64,000 bases of DNA from Symsagittifera roscoffensis (lineage: Eukaryota > Xenacoelomorpha > Acoela > Convolutidae), in assembly GCF_963678635.1 (NCBI RefSeq), contig NC_087063.1, forward strand, positions 4,254,580 through 4,318,579, written 5' to 3'. This document shows, one piece after another, positions 29,451 through 40,900 of this stretch. The translations under genes were made by a program, and so were the position numbers. Under the pieces are notes generated by a model. It was not told where the DNA came from. It worked only from the letters and a program-made list of their open reading frames with translations, and ran no database searches. Numbering within the stretch: the first letter of the stretch is position 1; the number at the start of each line of letters is the position of its first letter.

Positions 29451-32400
29451 ACAGAAGGGAACGATGTCGTTTGGTTTTTGCAATGCCACGGCTACATTTC
29501 AACGGTTGATGGCACATGCATTGATAGGCGTGACAAAGAAGTATGGCAATCTGGTAATGTGCTACGTGGATGACGTGGTAATAGCGACGCCTACACTGGA
29601 AGATCACATAGAGCGACTGGACGAGGTGTTTACATGCATGAAAAGGTCGGGGCTAAAGTGCCAACCATCAAAGAGTGAGATACTCAAGGATTCGATAAAA
29701 TACTTGGGGAGGATGGTGGACAGGCACGGCATCAGACCAGATCCAGATGCAGTTGAAGCAATTCTAACTTGGAAGTCGCCAAAAACGGAACACCAGTTGA
29801 TGAGCTTCCTGGGTTTTGCGAACTATTACAGGGAATTCATCAAGGGCTACGCGGATAAGGTATACCCGATGCAACAATTAATGAGACACAAAGGCAAGAA
29901 GTTCACGTGGAACAACGCAGCTGAAGAATCATTCCAGAGAATAAAGAAAGAGTTGTGCGAGGCACCGGTGTTAGGGATGCCAACGGAGAAAGGGATGTAC
30001 GTGCTGGATACGGATGCGTCGGTAGTCGCGATTTCTGGAATTCTCCATCAAGAACAAGAATGGAACGGGAGGACAGTCTTGAGACCAATAGCGTACGGGA
30101 GCAAAGTCTTGAGTGATACGGAAATGAAGTACGGGGCGCCGAAAGCGGAGATGTTCGCGGTGGTCACCTTTGTCGAGAAATATAGAGCATACCTAGGCAG
30201 TGAGCCATTTAAGCTGCGAGTCGACAACAGGGCACTCAGCTGGCTGAAGACGTACTCAATGGACCAGAGCTACATTGGGAGGTGGATAGCTCGCCTGGAC
30301 GGGTACAACATGATAATTGAGCACAGAACAAGAGACAAACATCAAAATGCCGATAGCTTGAGTAAGAAGACGAAGTTCTACGAAAGACAGGAACAGAGGG
30401 AGGCGAATAGGCCAGAAATAAAAGAGGGCTTCCCCTTCATAGATAAAAAAACGTATGATAGTCTTCCACTCACGAGATGGCTCGACAAGTCAGGCAAACC
30501 GATAGAAGATCACCCCGAATTACCAAAAGAGCCTCCAGAGAAAACAATCTTGAAGAAGACCCGAGGGATGCCGATTGGGATAATGCTTAAGTCAAAAATT
30601 GTGAGGGAGACGCTCAAGGCGAAAGGCTATGATCTCAACCAGGTAGAAACGAGAGAAGCACAGATAGATGAGGACTTGATGAGATTACTCGAGAAACTGG
30701 CAGATGATAAACCCGTGATCGAAGGAAAGGGCAAGGAGGAACCGGAGGTCACGATACTGCGAAGGAGTGAGACAGTCGGCGGCGAAAACTCCTTAGAAGA
30801 GAGTAATCCTGATGAAAAAGAAATCGTGCAGTCACTGGTTGACAAAATCCCTGATGACATTTTTGAGCGGACTCGGGTTAGGAAAAAGAAAGTGGCGTTT
30901 AAGGAGGAAGCTGAACACCTTGGAATAGGTCAAGTGTCCGGGGAGTGGCCCACAGTGGAAGACGATGCTGGAGAAGAAAAATTGTCCTGGGAGTGTGAAG
31001 AATGGGATGGAGATTCGGAGAGTAGCAGCGACGATCAAGATAGTCTGTGCATGATACTGGCGGAAGAGAAGATGAGACACTGCGATAGGGAGCTGCAGAC
31101 GGATCCCTCATCAGGAACATACAACTTGGATCAGCAAGGAGTACGGGGAGGTGAAGAACTTGAGAAAATTGCGGTATCGAGGAAACCGTTCAGGGAACTA
31201 TCATGCACCTCGAATGTCAGAACAAATCTGGTGGCCAGAAGAAGATAGAAAGATCATGAAAAGGATAGTATGCGTAAAGCTGAAAGATGACATCCACAAC
31301 CCTGGGGAAATGAATGGACAGATAATGGCACTAAAGGAACATGTCAAGGCGAGATATAGGCTGTCGGATCTAATAAGGGCCCAAAAGAATGACAAGATGA
31401 CAAGTAACCTCTCCAAATGGATCTGGACGGGGTTCAAAGAGAAAGGGGACTGGAAGAAGATAGCTACAAGATCTTGAGTCAGTTCTACAAAGAAAGAAAA
31501 GATTTACTCTATCACACAGCTGATGGGGTGGTAGCATGCAAGAGAAAGGATGAGGTGAAGATATTACACAAGCTTAATCATATTGCCACAGTTGTATCAG
31601 ACCGAAGTGTTATTGAGATCGCACGATCAAATGGGGCACCAGGGGATAGACAAGGTGCAACAGAGAATACTTCACAGTTTTGATTGGCCAGGATTAAGGA
31701 AAGCCTGCGAGAGATGGGTAAATGCAAGTGAAATACCCAAGGAAGACGAAGTTCCCGCTCAAGTCCGTTGAGAGCTCGGAATTCAACGAAGTCGTGCAAA
31801 TAGACCGCCAAAAAATCTGTATGACAGAGTCGGGATACAACCAGATAATAGTCATAATAGATCAATTCACAAAGCTGGCAGAAGCGGAGCCGTGTCAGAC
31901 AGCCTCGGCAGAGGAAACTTGTGACCACCTGATAACACATTGGATATCACGGTATGGCTGTCCCATGACATTTCAGTCGGACAACGGCAAAGCATTCGTG
32001 GGGGACCTGACGAAAGAATTGATGAAGAGGTCTCACATAGCTCAAGCGCACTCAACGACCTACCATCCCCTGACCAATGGGTTGGTAGAGAGGCAGAAAA
32101 GAACGTTGGTGAACATGCTGAGGGTATACTGCTCAAGGTACATGACGGATTGGGATAAATATCTGCCGCAGTGGTAGGGGCGTACAACAGTACGCAACAC
32201 TCAACAACAGGAATTAGTCCCTTCATGATGTTGACGGGCAAGGAAAGAGCAATGCCTCTAACATTCTTCTATCCGGAGTACGAAGGGAAAAAGACGTCGC
32301 CTCAAGCTTATGAGAAAGAAGCGATCAGGAGACAGCAGGGACTGAACGAGCTCTGCAGGAGGAATACTGCGCAAGCACAAATGAGACAGCGCAAGAAATA

Positions 32401-33788
32401 CGATGAAAAGATACTGCATGCCGTTTGAGTACGGGGCGTGCAGCACATTATGAAAATTTGAAGCCTCATGTACCATCCCCAGAAGACTGGTGCGTACCGC
32501 AGAACATGGAAGGACTCGAGTACCTACTAGTGGAGCCAGCGTGTGAGGTGAACGAAAAAGGCACCAGAGAGAAGAACGATGGCAACGAGGGCTTGAGTTT
32601 GGGTGGTAATGAACAAATAGAAGCGGATTCAGAGGCGGAATCCTTTGTAGAAGAAGACTGGAATGATCCGGAGCAGGTCGAAGTGCCAAAGTGGACGGAA
32701 CCAGACTTGCCAATAACGGCAGGAACCAGGAGCGGTAATCGTAAACGGACAGGCATGAGGTACAACAGGTACGGGGATGACGTTTTGATTGACAAGATAC
32801 GGCCTGAAGAATTGGGCGATGAGTTACTGAGTGTGGGCGAGTTGGTGGCAGACGTTGAAGGGCAAATCATCAACGACAGCGAACAACACCCAAAGGAAGA
32901 CTACTCCACACCAGAACAGGAAACAGATCTGGAGCAGAGCGAGATAGAGAGGAGGGAGAACACGAACCTGAGAATACTAGAGTGGATGCGTGAGGTCAAG
33001 ATCAAAGGAGATGAAGGGCTAAGCATCCAGCAGGTCGACGTGTCAGCAGAACAACACGTGAAAACGGAGGATCCCCTCTTCGGTTGGACGGCATCCGACA
33101 GGCCGCTCGAAATACCACCAGATAATTTAGACCCAGCAACATCGACGGGGACGTCGATAAATATTTTTTGTCCGGGGAGTGGTGGTAGGACTTACCCACA
33201 CCGAAAATTTGATGATGAAAAAGCTCAAGGAAGTGAGGGAAACAAGTGAGCTGGAACTGGGCGAGGAGGAGGCTGAGCCTACCATAGGAAGGAACTCCAA
33301 GACAAAATTCGAAATTCCGAATGAATACTCAGAGAACATCAGGATAACGGACAGCGACTTCATCCTGTCATACAGGACCAGCGCGATTTGTATAACAGCG
33401 GACATGAGCTTCAGATCAAGACTAAAAGCCGACTTCTAGAGAGAATACCAGAACGTGGAGTTTCTATTCAGACAAAGACCGGGGCTGGGAGGAATGGCTG
33501 CGGTTCCCCCATCAGTGGCACAAGTCCCGAGCAAATACCTATGCTTTCTAGTGACGAGGGTCAATGAAAGGAATACGATAGATCCTGAGCACGTGATGCT
33601 AGCACTAACGAGACTGACTGAGAGATTTCATGATTGAAAGAGGGATAGTGGAGGTCTCGATGCCTGTTTATGACCCAAACAGGGGCAAGTTGAGCCCAAG
33701 GGAGTTATATGCCATCCTACACGTGGTCTTCGCAGAAACGGAGATAATGGTACACCTACACAAGAAATACTACTTGAGTATCGCCTGA
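29451..33788 (+). pseudogene. pol: Pol of element D: partial RT, RNase H, integrase, macrodomain (frameshifted)
   Basis: It starts inside RT at FGFCNATATFQR, the N-terminal half being deleted, and keeps YVDD (about 29568), RNase H (VLDTDASVV, VDNRALSWL, HQNADSLS) and the long linker to about 31248 in one frame. Frameshifts follow near 31240 and 31470. The HHCC finger (RSHDQMGHQG) has lost both cysteines to a small deletion near 31727. The integrase core (QIDRQK, QSDNGKAF, GLVERQKR) runs to about 32165, then breaks and resumes at about 32425 with the acidic extension. An extra T near 33168 shifts the frame. The macrodomain (ITDSDFIL to VHLHKKYY) ends at TGA 33786-33788 with a stop at 33437-33439 and an indel near 33615. 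Order and motifs match A and BC, so this is a decayed copy of the same gene. Confidence 0.85.
33141..33180 (+). promoter_or_regulatory. Internal hairpin plus GTCCGGGGAGT motif (element D)
   Basis: Stem ATCGAC/GTCGAT around GGGGAC at 33141-33158, then TGTCCGGGGAGT at 33169-33180. It has survived in nucleotide sequence although the surrounding reading frame is broken by an extra T. Confidence 0.6.
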
Positions 33789-34265
33789 GCTACGGGTGGA
33801 CACGGAGGTCTTGAGTTGGGGGTACATGTGGATCTTGAGTAAGGCTACCTGGGGACCTCGGAGCAGGTAGATGGATTTTAACGTAATTGGCATGACCATT
33901 ATAATTTAAAGAGTAACGGTGCTAAAAGATTAAATGAATCTGCATGCTCTTAAAAATCTTCCAATTGAATTATTTTAGTAAGAGGGATAAGGTTTTAACT
34001 ACAATAAAAGGAGGGGGTTTCAGGTTAGGAACATAAAACCTTAGTCTAAAAGTCGGGTTTTACTTTCAGATTGATTTGATTAAATCGAATTGACGACCCA
34101 AACACACTCATTGAAAAGAGAATAGAAGGTCTTGAACAAAGTTCACGATCATCAACATTCGGAAGAGATATTTCTCAAGTACTCAAGTTGGTAAGGTAAC
34201 ACTCAAGTTGGTACGGTAATTTTCAAGTTGGTTCAAGTGCGCGAGATAATCTAGAAGTTGTAAAA
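33789..34265 (+). other. Spacer between pol and ORF X (element D)
   Basis: Non-coding. It includes an AATAAA near 34000 and the acceptor-like TTTACTTTCAG ending at 34069, about 197 bp before the ORF X ATG. A short repeat, CAAGTTGGTA(A/C)GGTAA, occurs near 34185-34225. Confidence 0.5.
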
Positions 34266-37200
34266 ATGGCGGATCGATTTTGGAAATCCATGCCTGCGGC
34301 GCTAAAGAGGCCTACGCTCGATGAGTTATACAGATGCTTGAGGGACCTGGACTACACCCAAGTGGACGAGAAGATGGCAGTGACGTTGAACGCCATCCTG
34401 CAATTAGAGGAGCAAGGTGAGTGCAGGGAGTCCGCCACCGAAGCTGTATTGATAGTCGGATACACCACAGAAGGCGTATCCAATCAGGAACAGGCCAGGT
34501 GGCTATCCTGGAATGTGGATCGACGGGTGAGAGGATTCGACTTGGCGAGGAATCCTGGCTTAAGCAACAACACTGAGTACGGCGCGGGGGAATTCCCATT
34601 GCCGACCAGAACGTCAGCAAGATCTGCGAGCCAGTCCACGAGCAGGCCGCCTTCTATGAAGAGAGCCCAGCAAACGGAAGAGATGTATCCTGACCTCAGC
34701 AACTTGAAGAGGGAACTTGAGAGGGCGCAGAGGGAGAAGAACAAAGCGAATCTTGACCGGGATAGCGCGAAGCTCGAGAGAAATCAGGCGAATCTGGAGA
34801 GGGACCGGGCGATCCTTGAGAAGGACCAGGCGCGCCGTGACCTTGATCTGTTGAAAGCAAAACACCAGCCAGAACAGAGGGTGCGAGAGAACGCGGCGAA
34901 TTGCGAGCAGTTGAAGTCAGAACTTGAAAGGATTCAGCGGCGACAATGAGAGCTCGACCAACAAAAGGAGAAGGAAACCAGGACGACGGAGCGAGCTGTT
35001 GCAAGCTCATGGCCGGAGTCGCGTATGGAGGTGGACGAGGCTCCCAGGTCGAAGGGACGATTCAACTTAGACCGCGCAGCTCAAGAACACATAAACGAGG
35101 GGCTGGAAGTATGGATACCTACCGAATCAGCATCCTCCCTGCGCGGTTCGGAGACGCAACCGATACGCCCATTGACGGACGTGGCACTGCCAGGATACAC
35201 CCGAGCTCAACCCCGATTAGCAGTCAGGTGAGCGGGAGCTCGTCGCGTCTTAAGGAGTTACATGAGAGGCTGCAGCTAAGAAGTCGTGAAAGTCCAGCTA
35301 GAGCGGAGGTACCCCCGACTTGGAGAGAGCAACCGGTCAGGAGCGTGGTGATCGCAAGCTACAAGAAAAACACGGAGGGCAGATACTACAGGCACAACCG
35401 CATGGATTGGAACGCGGCACAGCGGGCGAGAAGGGGATTATTTTCATGACGCGTCTTGGGCTGAATACTTCACACAGCCACGAATACCGGAGGGTGCGGT
35501 TCACCTGATTGTAGAGGACAGCTTGGTACGGGTGCTGACCCGAATCCAGTCGCATTGTCAGACTGGAGTCTTGAGTTTCTCTGGAGCCGCAACGCCGCAG
35601 ATGTTGGCATCACTCGAGATGGTAAGGATGGCAAAAATGTACACAGTGACTCTAATGATGGGGACCAATGATGTGTCCCGATGGGAATTAAGGAAAGTCA
35701 TGAGGCTACATGATAAAATGAGCTGCATCCTGGAGGAGTTGCGGATTCAGATGGATCCCGCCATACTCACAGTTTGCACCATTCCCTACAACATGATGAC
35801 CGACCAGCACGCGATGGAAATGAACGAGAAAGTGCGAAGCCTGAACGAGATAATCAGGCAGATACATCAAAGGAGTGTCCTCCCCGTCAGATTGTTGGAC
35901 GTTGCCGACCAAATTGAGCGGTCCTTCCCAGAAGATGCGTCCTCAGATGGAATCCACTTCGACATGCCTAGGGGCGTGGTTGAACGACGTCTTCCAGAGG
36001 CCCATAAATGAGTTGGAGGCAGACCTACTTGAGACGGCCCGATTCACATTCGGTCAACCCCCAAATCCCCCTTTCCTCGCCACAAGACCCCTGTCCAGTC
36101 GCCTGGGAGCGGAAGTCGACTCAAGGGACAGCTCGAGGAGCAGCCGGACTAGATTGCCGGGTTCCACGCCAATGGAAGCCGAGGAAGCGGAGTCTTCAAC
36201 GCCCCAAAATTCGGTGGTGTCCTCAGTGGTAGTGGTGGAGAATAAGAGAGTGGAGAAGCCAGCGGAGGCAAGCCGGGCGCGATATCTGGAGAAAGTGAAG
36301 GAGTTGGAACTGGAGGATCTGGAGTGCAGACATGAGTTGGCAGAAGTTCTGGGGCTCAAGCGTGTGTCACACGAGGATTTAAGTCGGCATCAGTGCGTAG
36401 ACTGGCTAAAGGCCCACGAAACGCACTGCTCAAGAGCAAGAATGACGAAGACGGCTGATCTGACTGGAATTCCCATGAGATCAGTCATGGGACCGATAAA
36501 TTACAGACCTCTCAAGTTGCTGGGGAGTCCGGGACTCATAGTGGAGCCCCCTAAGCACAGAACAAGCATCGCCAGAATCAGATTGGCAACTCCTGCGCAG
36601 TTGAGGGTGGTGGACAAGCTACTTGATCCAAAAGAAATGAAATTGCCAGACGCCGCTTAAGAGGGTGCGAGATTGGCAGATGACCCAAGATATGGGAAAC
36701 CCTGTGGCAATGCTCAATTGGCCAAGACACTGGCAGTGTATGACAGAGCGGATCCAGCAGCCGCGAGAGTGATCATCGTGACGGTATCGGACTTCGAAGG
36801 AACGTCTCCCAAGTTGTTCTGGCCAGAAACTCTAGTATACTCGCTGTCAGATGCAGAATTGAACCAGATGCTGACCTTGGTGTTGGCGATAAAGTCAGAG
36901 ATGCCCTGCGAACCAGAGCTGCTGCTGTTCGCGGGGATGAACGATCACCTGCATGCGGCTGGGCTTCTAGAGCAGCTGAAAGGGGATGAGCCTACGCCAA
37001 AGAAAATATGGGAAGCTATCCGGACGTTGTTTGCCGCGATGAACGAGGTACAGGAAAACGTCAGTTCGCGATTTGGACCCAAGACTAAAGTGGTATTCAC
37101 GACGTCCCCCGGATACGCGAGCATGCCCCCTGCTCTGCAGTTTGTATATGCTATTTTGATTTTGATAGCCGAAGGGAACGCATGGCGGATCCTGATGGCA

Positions 37201-37808
37201 GCTCCCAATCGAGAGCTGGAACCCACGAACTTGAGGCTTCGGAGGTCGGAACTGGCAGCGGCGTGGGCGGACGTGTCCCATGCATTGAGGGGGTTTTATG
37301 AATTGGCGGACATACTCATTGTACTGGATGAGGTCCTCTTACTTGAGATCTCGAATCTCGCCAGGCAGCTGAAGTTCAGTCCAACAATAGGGGATGACCA
37401 CCCAATAATAAGTCACCTGACAGCCAGCTTATGGTTCCGAGGCATGGACGTGACCATCACGAGTTCCACGAGCAAATCAAGGGGACCAAGCAACGAAAGG
37501 AAGAATGTGGCTGCGACTGAAAAACAACTGGAGTCGATGGTGTATCGACTAACACAAGAGAGAGGCAGGTGGACGTCTCTAACGCCAAGACCCAGAATGC
37601 TACTGACAAGACAAGGGAGAGTGCCCCACCTCTCGTGAAACAGATCTGGGAGTTTCTTGAGGAACAATTGGAGGTGGCCGAGAGCAGGGAGATGACGGTG
37701 GCTAGTTTCGTCACAGCAGCGAACGAAGTCACCATTGGAGGATTCTGGAGGGAATATGCAAAAGGTGAGCTGAGGACGAGGAAAGATCATGAGATCCTGA
37801 AGTCTTGA
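34266..37808 (+). pseudogene. ORF X of element D: N-terminal domain, coiled coil, SGNH-like domain(s)
   Basis: It begins at the ATG at 34266 (MADRFWKSMPAALKRPTLDE). The N-terminal domain holds FDLARNPGL and GEFPLPTR. The coiled coil is built on near-heptad LERDRAILEKDQA-type repeats. Stops and frameshifts at about 34950, 35230 and 35450 interrupt the linker. The SGNH domain spans about 35505-35970: EDSLVRVL (block I, Gly changed to Glu), SFSGAA, MMGTNDVSR and the D-x-x-H of block V in SSDGIHFD. A frame change near 35975 leads to a stretch ending at an in-frame TAA (36658-36660). The same frame continues from 36661 with a second domain that has LLLFAGMNDHLHAAG and VVFTTSPGY, perhaps a diverged SGNH-like fold, to about 37570, and then after a shift to TGA at 37808. 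An intact protein might exceed 1,100 residues. Substrate unknown. Confidence 0.65.
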
Positions 37809-37831
37809 GTCCTTGTTGGGAGAAGAAATTA

Positions 37832-37949
37832 ATGGCTGGAGTGTTTTGTGCGAAAGAGACCATTTTTGGGGCCTTTGTACAAGAACTGTTGAGCATGCCC
37901 ATAAGCCTTTTGCTAGCCCTACTTAGTTTACCCGAGGTACCTGTTTAAC
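37832..37949 (+). other. Junction between ORF X and ORF Y (element D)
   Basis: A short open stretch (ATG at about 37832 to TAA near 37948) contains a leucine-rich segment (SLLLALLSLPE). It is too short to call; it may belong to the start of ORF Y in a shifted frame. Confidence 0.2.
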
Positions 37950-40900
37950 ATGGGTCCAGCATATATGTTCAGTCGGGGTGTAGAGACACTTCGGGTTGAT
38001 GGGTATCTGACACTGGTGTTCCTGGCTCATGGCGAGTTGGTGTCATTTCATCGGTTGATGAAGTATGGGGAACCCCTGTCGATGGGAAAGACCCACTCGA
38101 GTATAGACACTTACTCGTACAAGTGCGCGGCGGGACTGAAGACGTTACTGGTGTAGTATGATCGGTGAGGAGAAGAACCCGAAGACGAGAGAGGAATGGA
38201 GGGAGGCGAATGGTGGTATCCCTCTACTGACCGATCTATGCCTGGCGATGAAGTCTGACCCAGTGGGAGTGATCAGGGGACTAGAGGAAGTCGTGAATTG
38301 TATTTACGGACCAGCAGTGACATACGCCTTCCAGGACCCTCTAGTGGCTGCATACCGCCATTCAGTGGTGCACATGAGCTTAATAAGCGTGTTGGATGGG
38401 ACGGCGTTGAACTGGTGTCAACAAGAGGTGCTCAGGGCACGGATGAGTAATACAGTGCTCTTCGGGAAGGTGAAAGATCCCGAGTTGGTGGTGCTTAATT
38501 GCCGGGGGCAACTGCAGTGCAGGATGGGGGGAAAACGTGAAGGCCACATTGAGACGTATCTCAAGTTTTGGAACCTGAATCCCCTGACGGCGAACGGACA
38601 AGAGATCCTGAGGATCCCCGCGTGGAAAAAGAGCTTCGAGTTAGTGAAAAAGGAGCTGGAGGCGACACTAGAGAAGGAGATCTTACCCGCAACCATTCCT
38701 GAAGTTCCAACAGTCAGGAGAATGACCCTGGGGATGAATAGCCCCCTGGTAGTCCCATCCCTGTTCGCGAGGGCTATGGTAGAGAGATAGCAAGTGGAGT
38801 TCACCGATGGCTGGGACTCCTTGTTCATTGGATATACGGCGGCGGTCTATTTCCACACCTGCGATATCAAGATAACTTCATGGACGACTCAAGCAAAGAA
38901 AATGAGAGGCTCAATGCCTCCAAAATTCGAGATACGGGAGATCTTGAGAACGCTTGATCGGGCGAGCTTGGAGAGCGAATTACCGATATGGGATGATGGC
39001 AGGATGATCGTAGAAGAGGGACACATCGCGCTGAAGGACGAGATGAAGTTTGCCACAAGGAAGTATCGGACGCCTTACGGATTGGAACAGGTGGAAATGA
39101 GGCAAGAAGGGAAAGAGCTGGATGCGGCAGGCTCGTTATATGTGGCTCTGACGGAATATAAGAAGCAAGATCCCGCGAGGCCCTCGCCCCTGTCAGTGGG
39201 CACTCCTGGGGACAAGAGAAGTGGTCCCGTGGAAGACCGATTTAGGAAGATACTTGAGAGGAGGCAAGCCGAGTCGGGAGAAGAGAGCATGGATGAAACT
39301 CTCACTGAAGCCGGAGAGGAGATGAAAGTAGGGAATACACCGGAACCGAAACCAGCTGAGGTGGATTTCACCGCCCAGGAGCTACTGCAGGACCTGAGCG
39401 GAGACGATTGGGCGGACACCGCCACGCCACCACTGACCTCATCACCTCGTAAGAACCTGGAACTACCATTGACAAGTGAGACTTCCAACATGGGGATGAT
39501 ACTCTTGAGTGCTGAAGAGAGGCAAAAGAACACGTTTGAGGGGAACAAGGATATGTTTCTGGGGACTCTGGATGGGAAGGCTTGGCGGGATTTCTTGAGT
39601 GAATTCAATCATGAGACGAAGAGCGAGACCACGCTAGATAACTTCAAGGAAGAACTGTGGAACACGGTGGTCAAGTTTGGGGAACCGGTGTTGATGGCCA
39701 CCGGACTGGATGAAAAAGCAAGAAAGGAGTTGCTGAGCAAGATGGTCAAGTTGAGAGAGACGCGACAGAAGACCAAAGAAGATGAATGTAAAGACGGCTC
39801 TACTCTGAAGAGAAAGACTGATGATAAAATAATTAAAGTTGAAGGGGAGGATAAGATTAAGACTAGTAATATGATTAAGAGTACTAATATCCTTAAGGCT
39901 GGAGCAGGGGAGAGGCAAGAGTTGGAAGGGTCGGAAGAGGAAGCGGGAGATGGAGGAGTTGAGCAGCCCGTCGGTGGATGCTGTCTCGGAGAAGAACTTG
40001 AGGGAGACTGCCCCCATGATCTTGGCGCGGTGGAAGGCGGCAGCCTACAAGGGTAGCTCCGAACCAAGGAGGCTAACCAAAAAAGTAAAGAGATAGAGGT
40101 CTCGACAAGTCTGGTGACGGAAGAAGACTTCAAACCTCAGAAGACAGGCTCGAAAAAGGGCTCGACGAATGGTCAAACCTGGGAAGTGGATGTGGGCAGA
40201 GAATGGATCTCGAGCGAACATCAAGCTATTGGCAAACAAGTGTCCAACCACGCTCTCGAGAAGAATGCGACAAGGAATACGGCTCGACCTTGGTGGGTGG
40301 CCCTAGAGACGATGAAGGAATTGGAGGACTGTCTGAAGAAGCTTGATCAAGGGGTGTCCCGCAAGCGTCGCAATGGGGCTACTCAACAGAAAGCCGAAGT
40401 CAACAAGTTGGAACTGGGAAGTCAGCTAAAGCGAACTTGGCAGAGCCTGTTGCGGGATTATTTTGAGGAGGCGATGAGAACACCTTCATCAGCATTGCCT
40501 CTGATGGCGAATCCCTTCGTCAGAACCGCGGGACAACTGATGTTCGCGTGGAGCCTAGTGGGAATGTAATTGGAGGTCTTGACTTCATGTGACAAATTGA
40601 AATTGGGCAAAAAAAACCTAGAAGTCTATCAGATGCTGGCACAACATGTCGCGAGAGACAACTCCGGTCTGAGTCTGGCGAGAAGAAAAGATGCCACTTG
40701 TTTCTTGAGGTGGATAATGTCCGTAATGACCAATAGCACCGTCCAAGCGTGTCATCAGAAGGCCATGGGGAGCAAGACCATAGAAAGAAGAGTCTCCACT
40801 GTCATACTGAACGTGTACCAGAGTACGGGGATCGAGAAGGAGGACGACTCGAGGCAATCCTTAGAGAATCATAGAAAACTTGATGAGATACGAAGATTCC

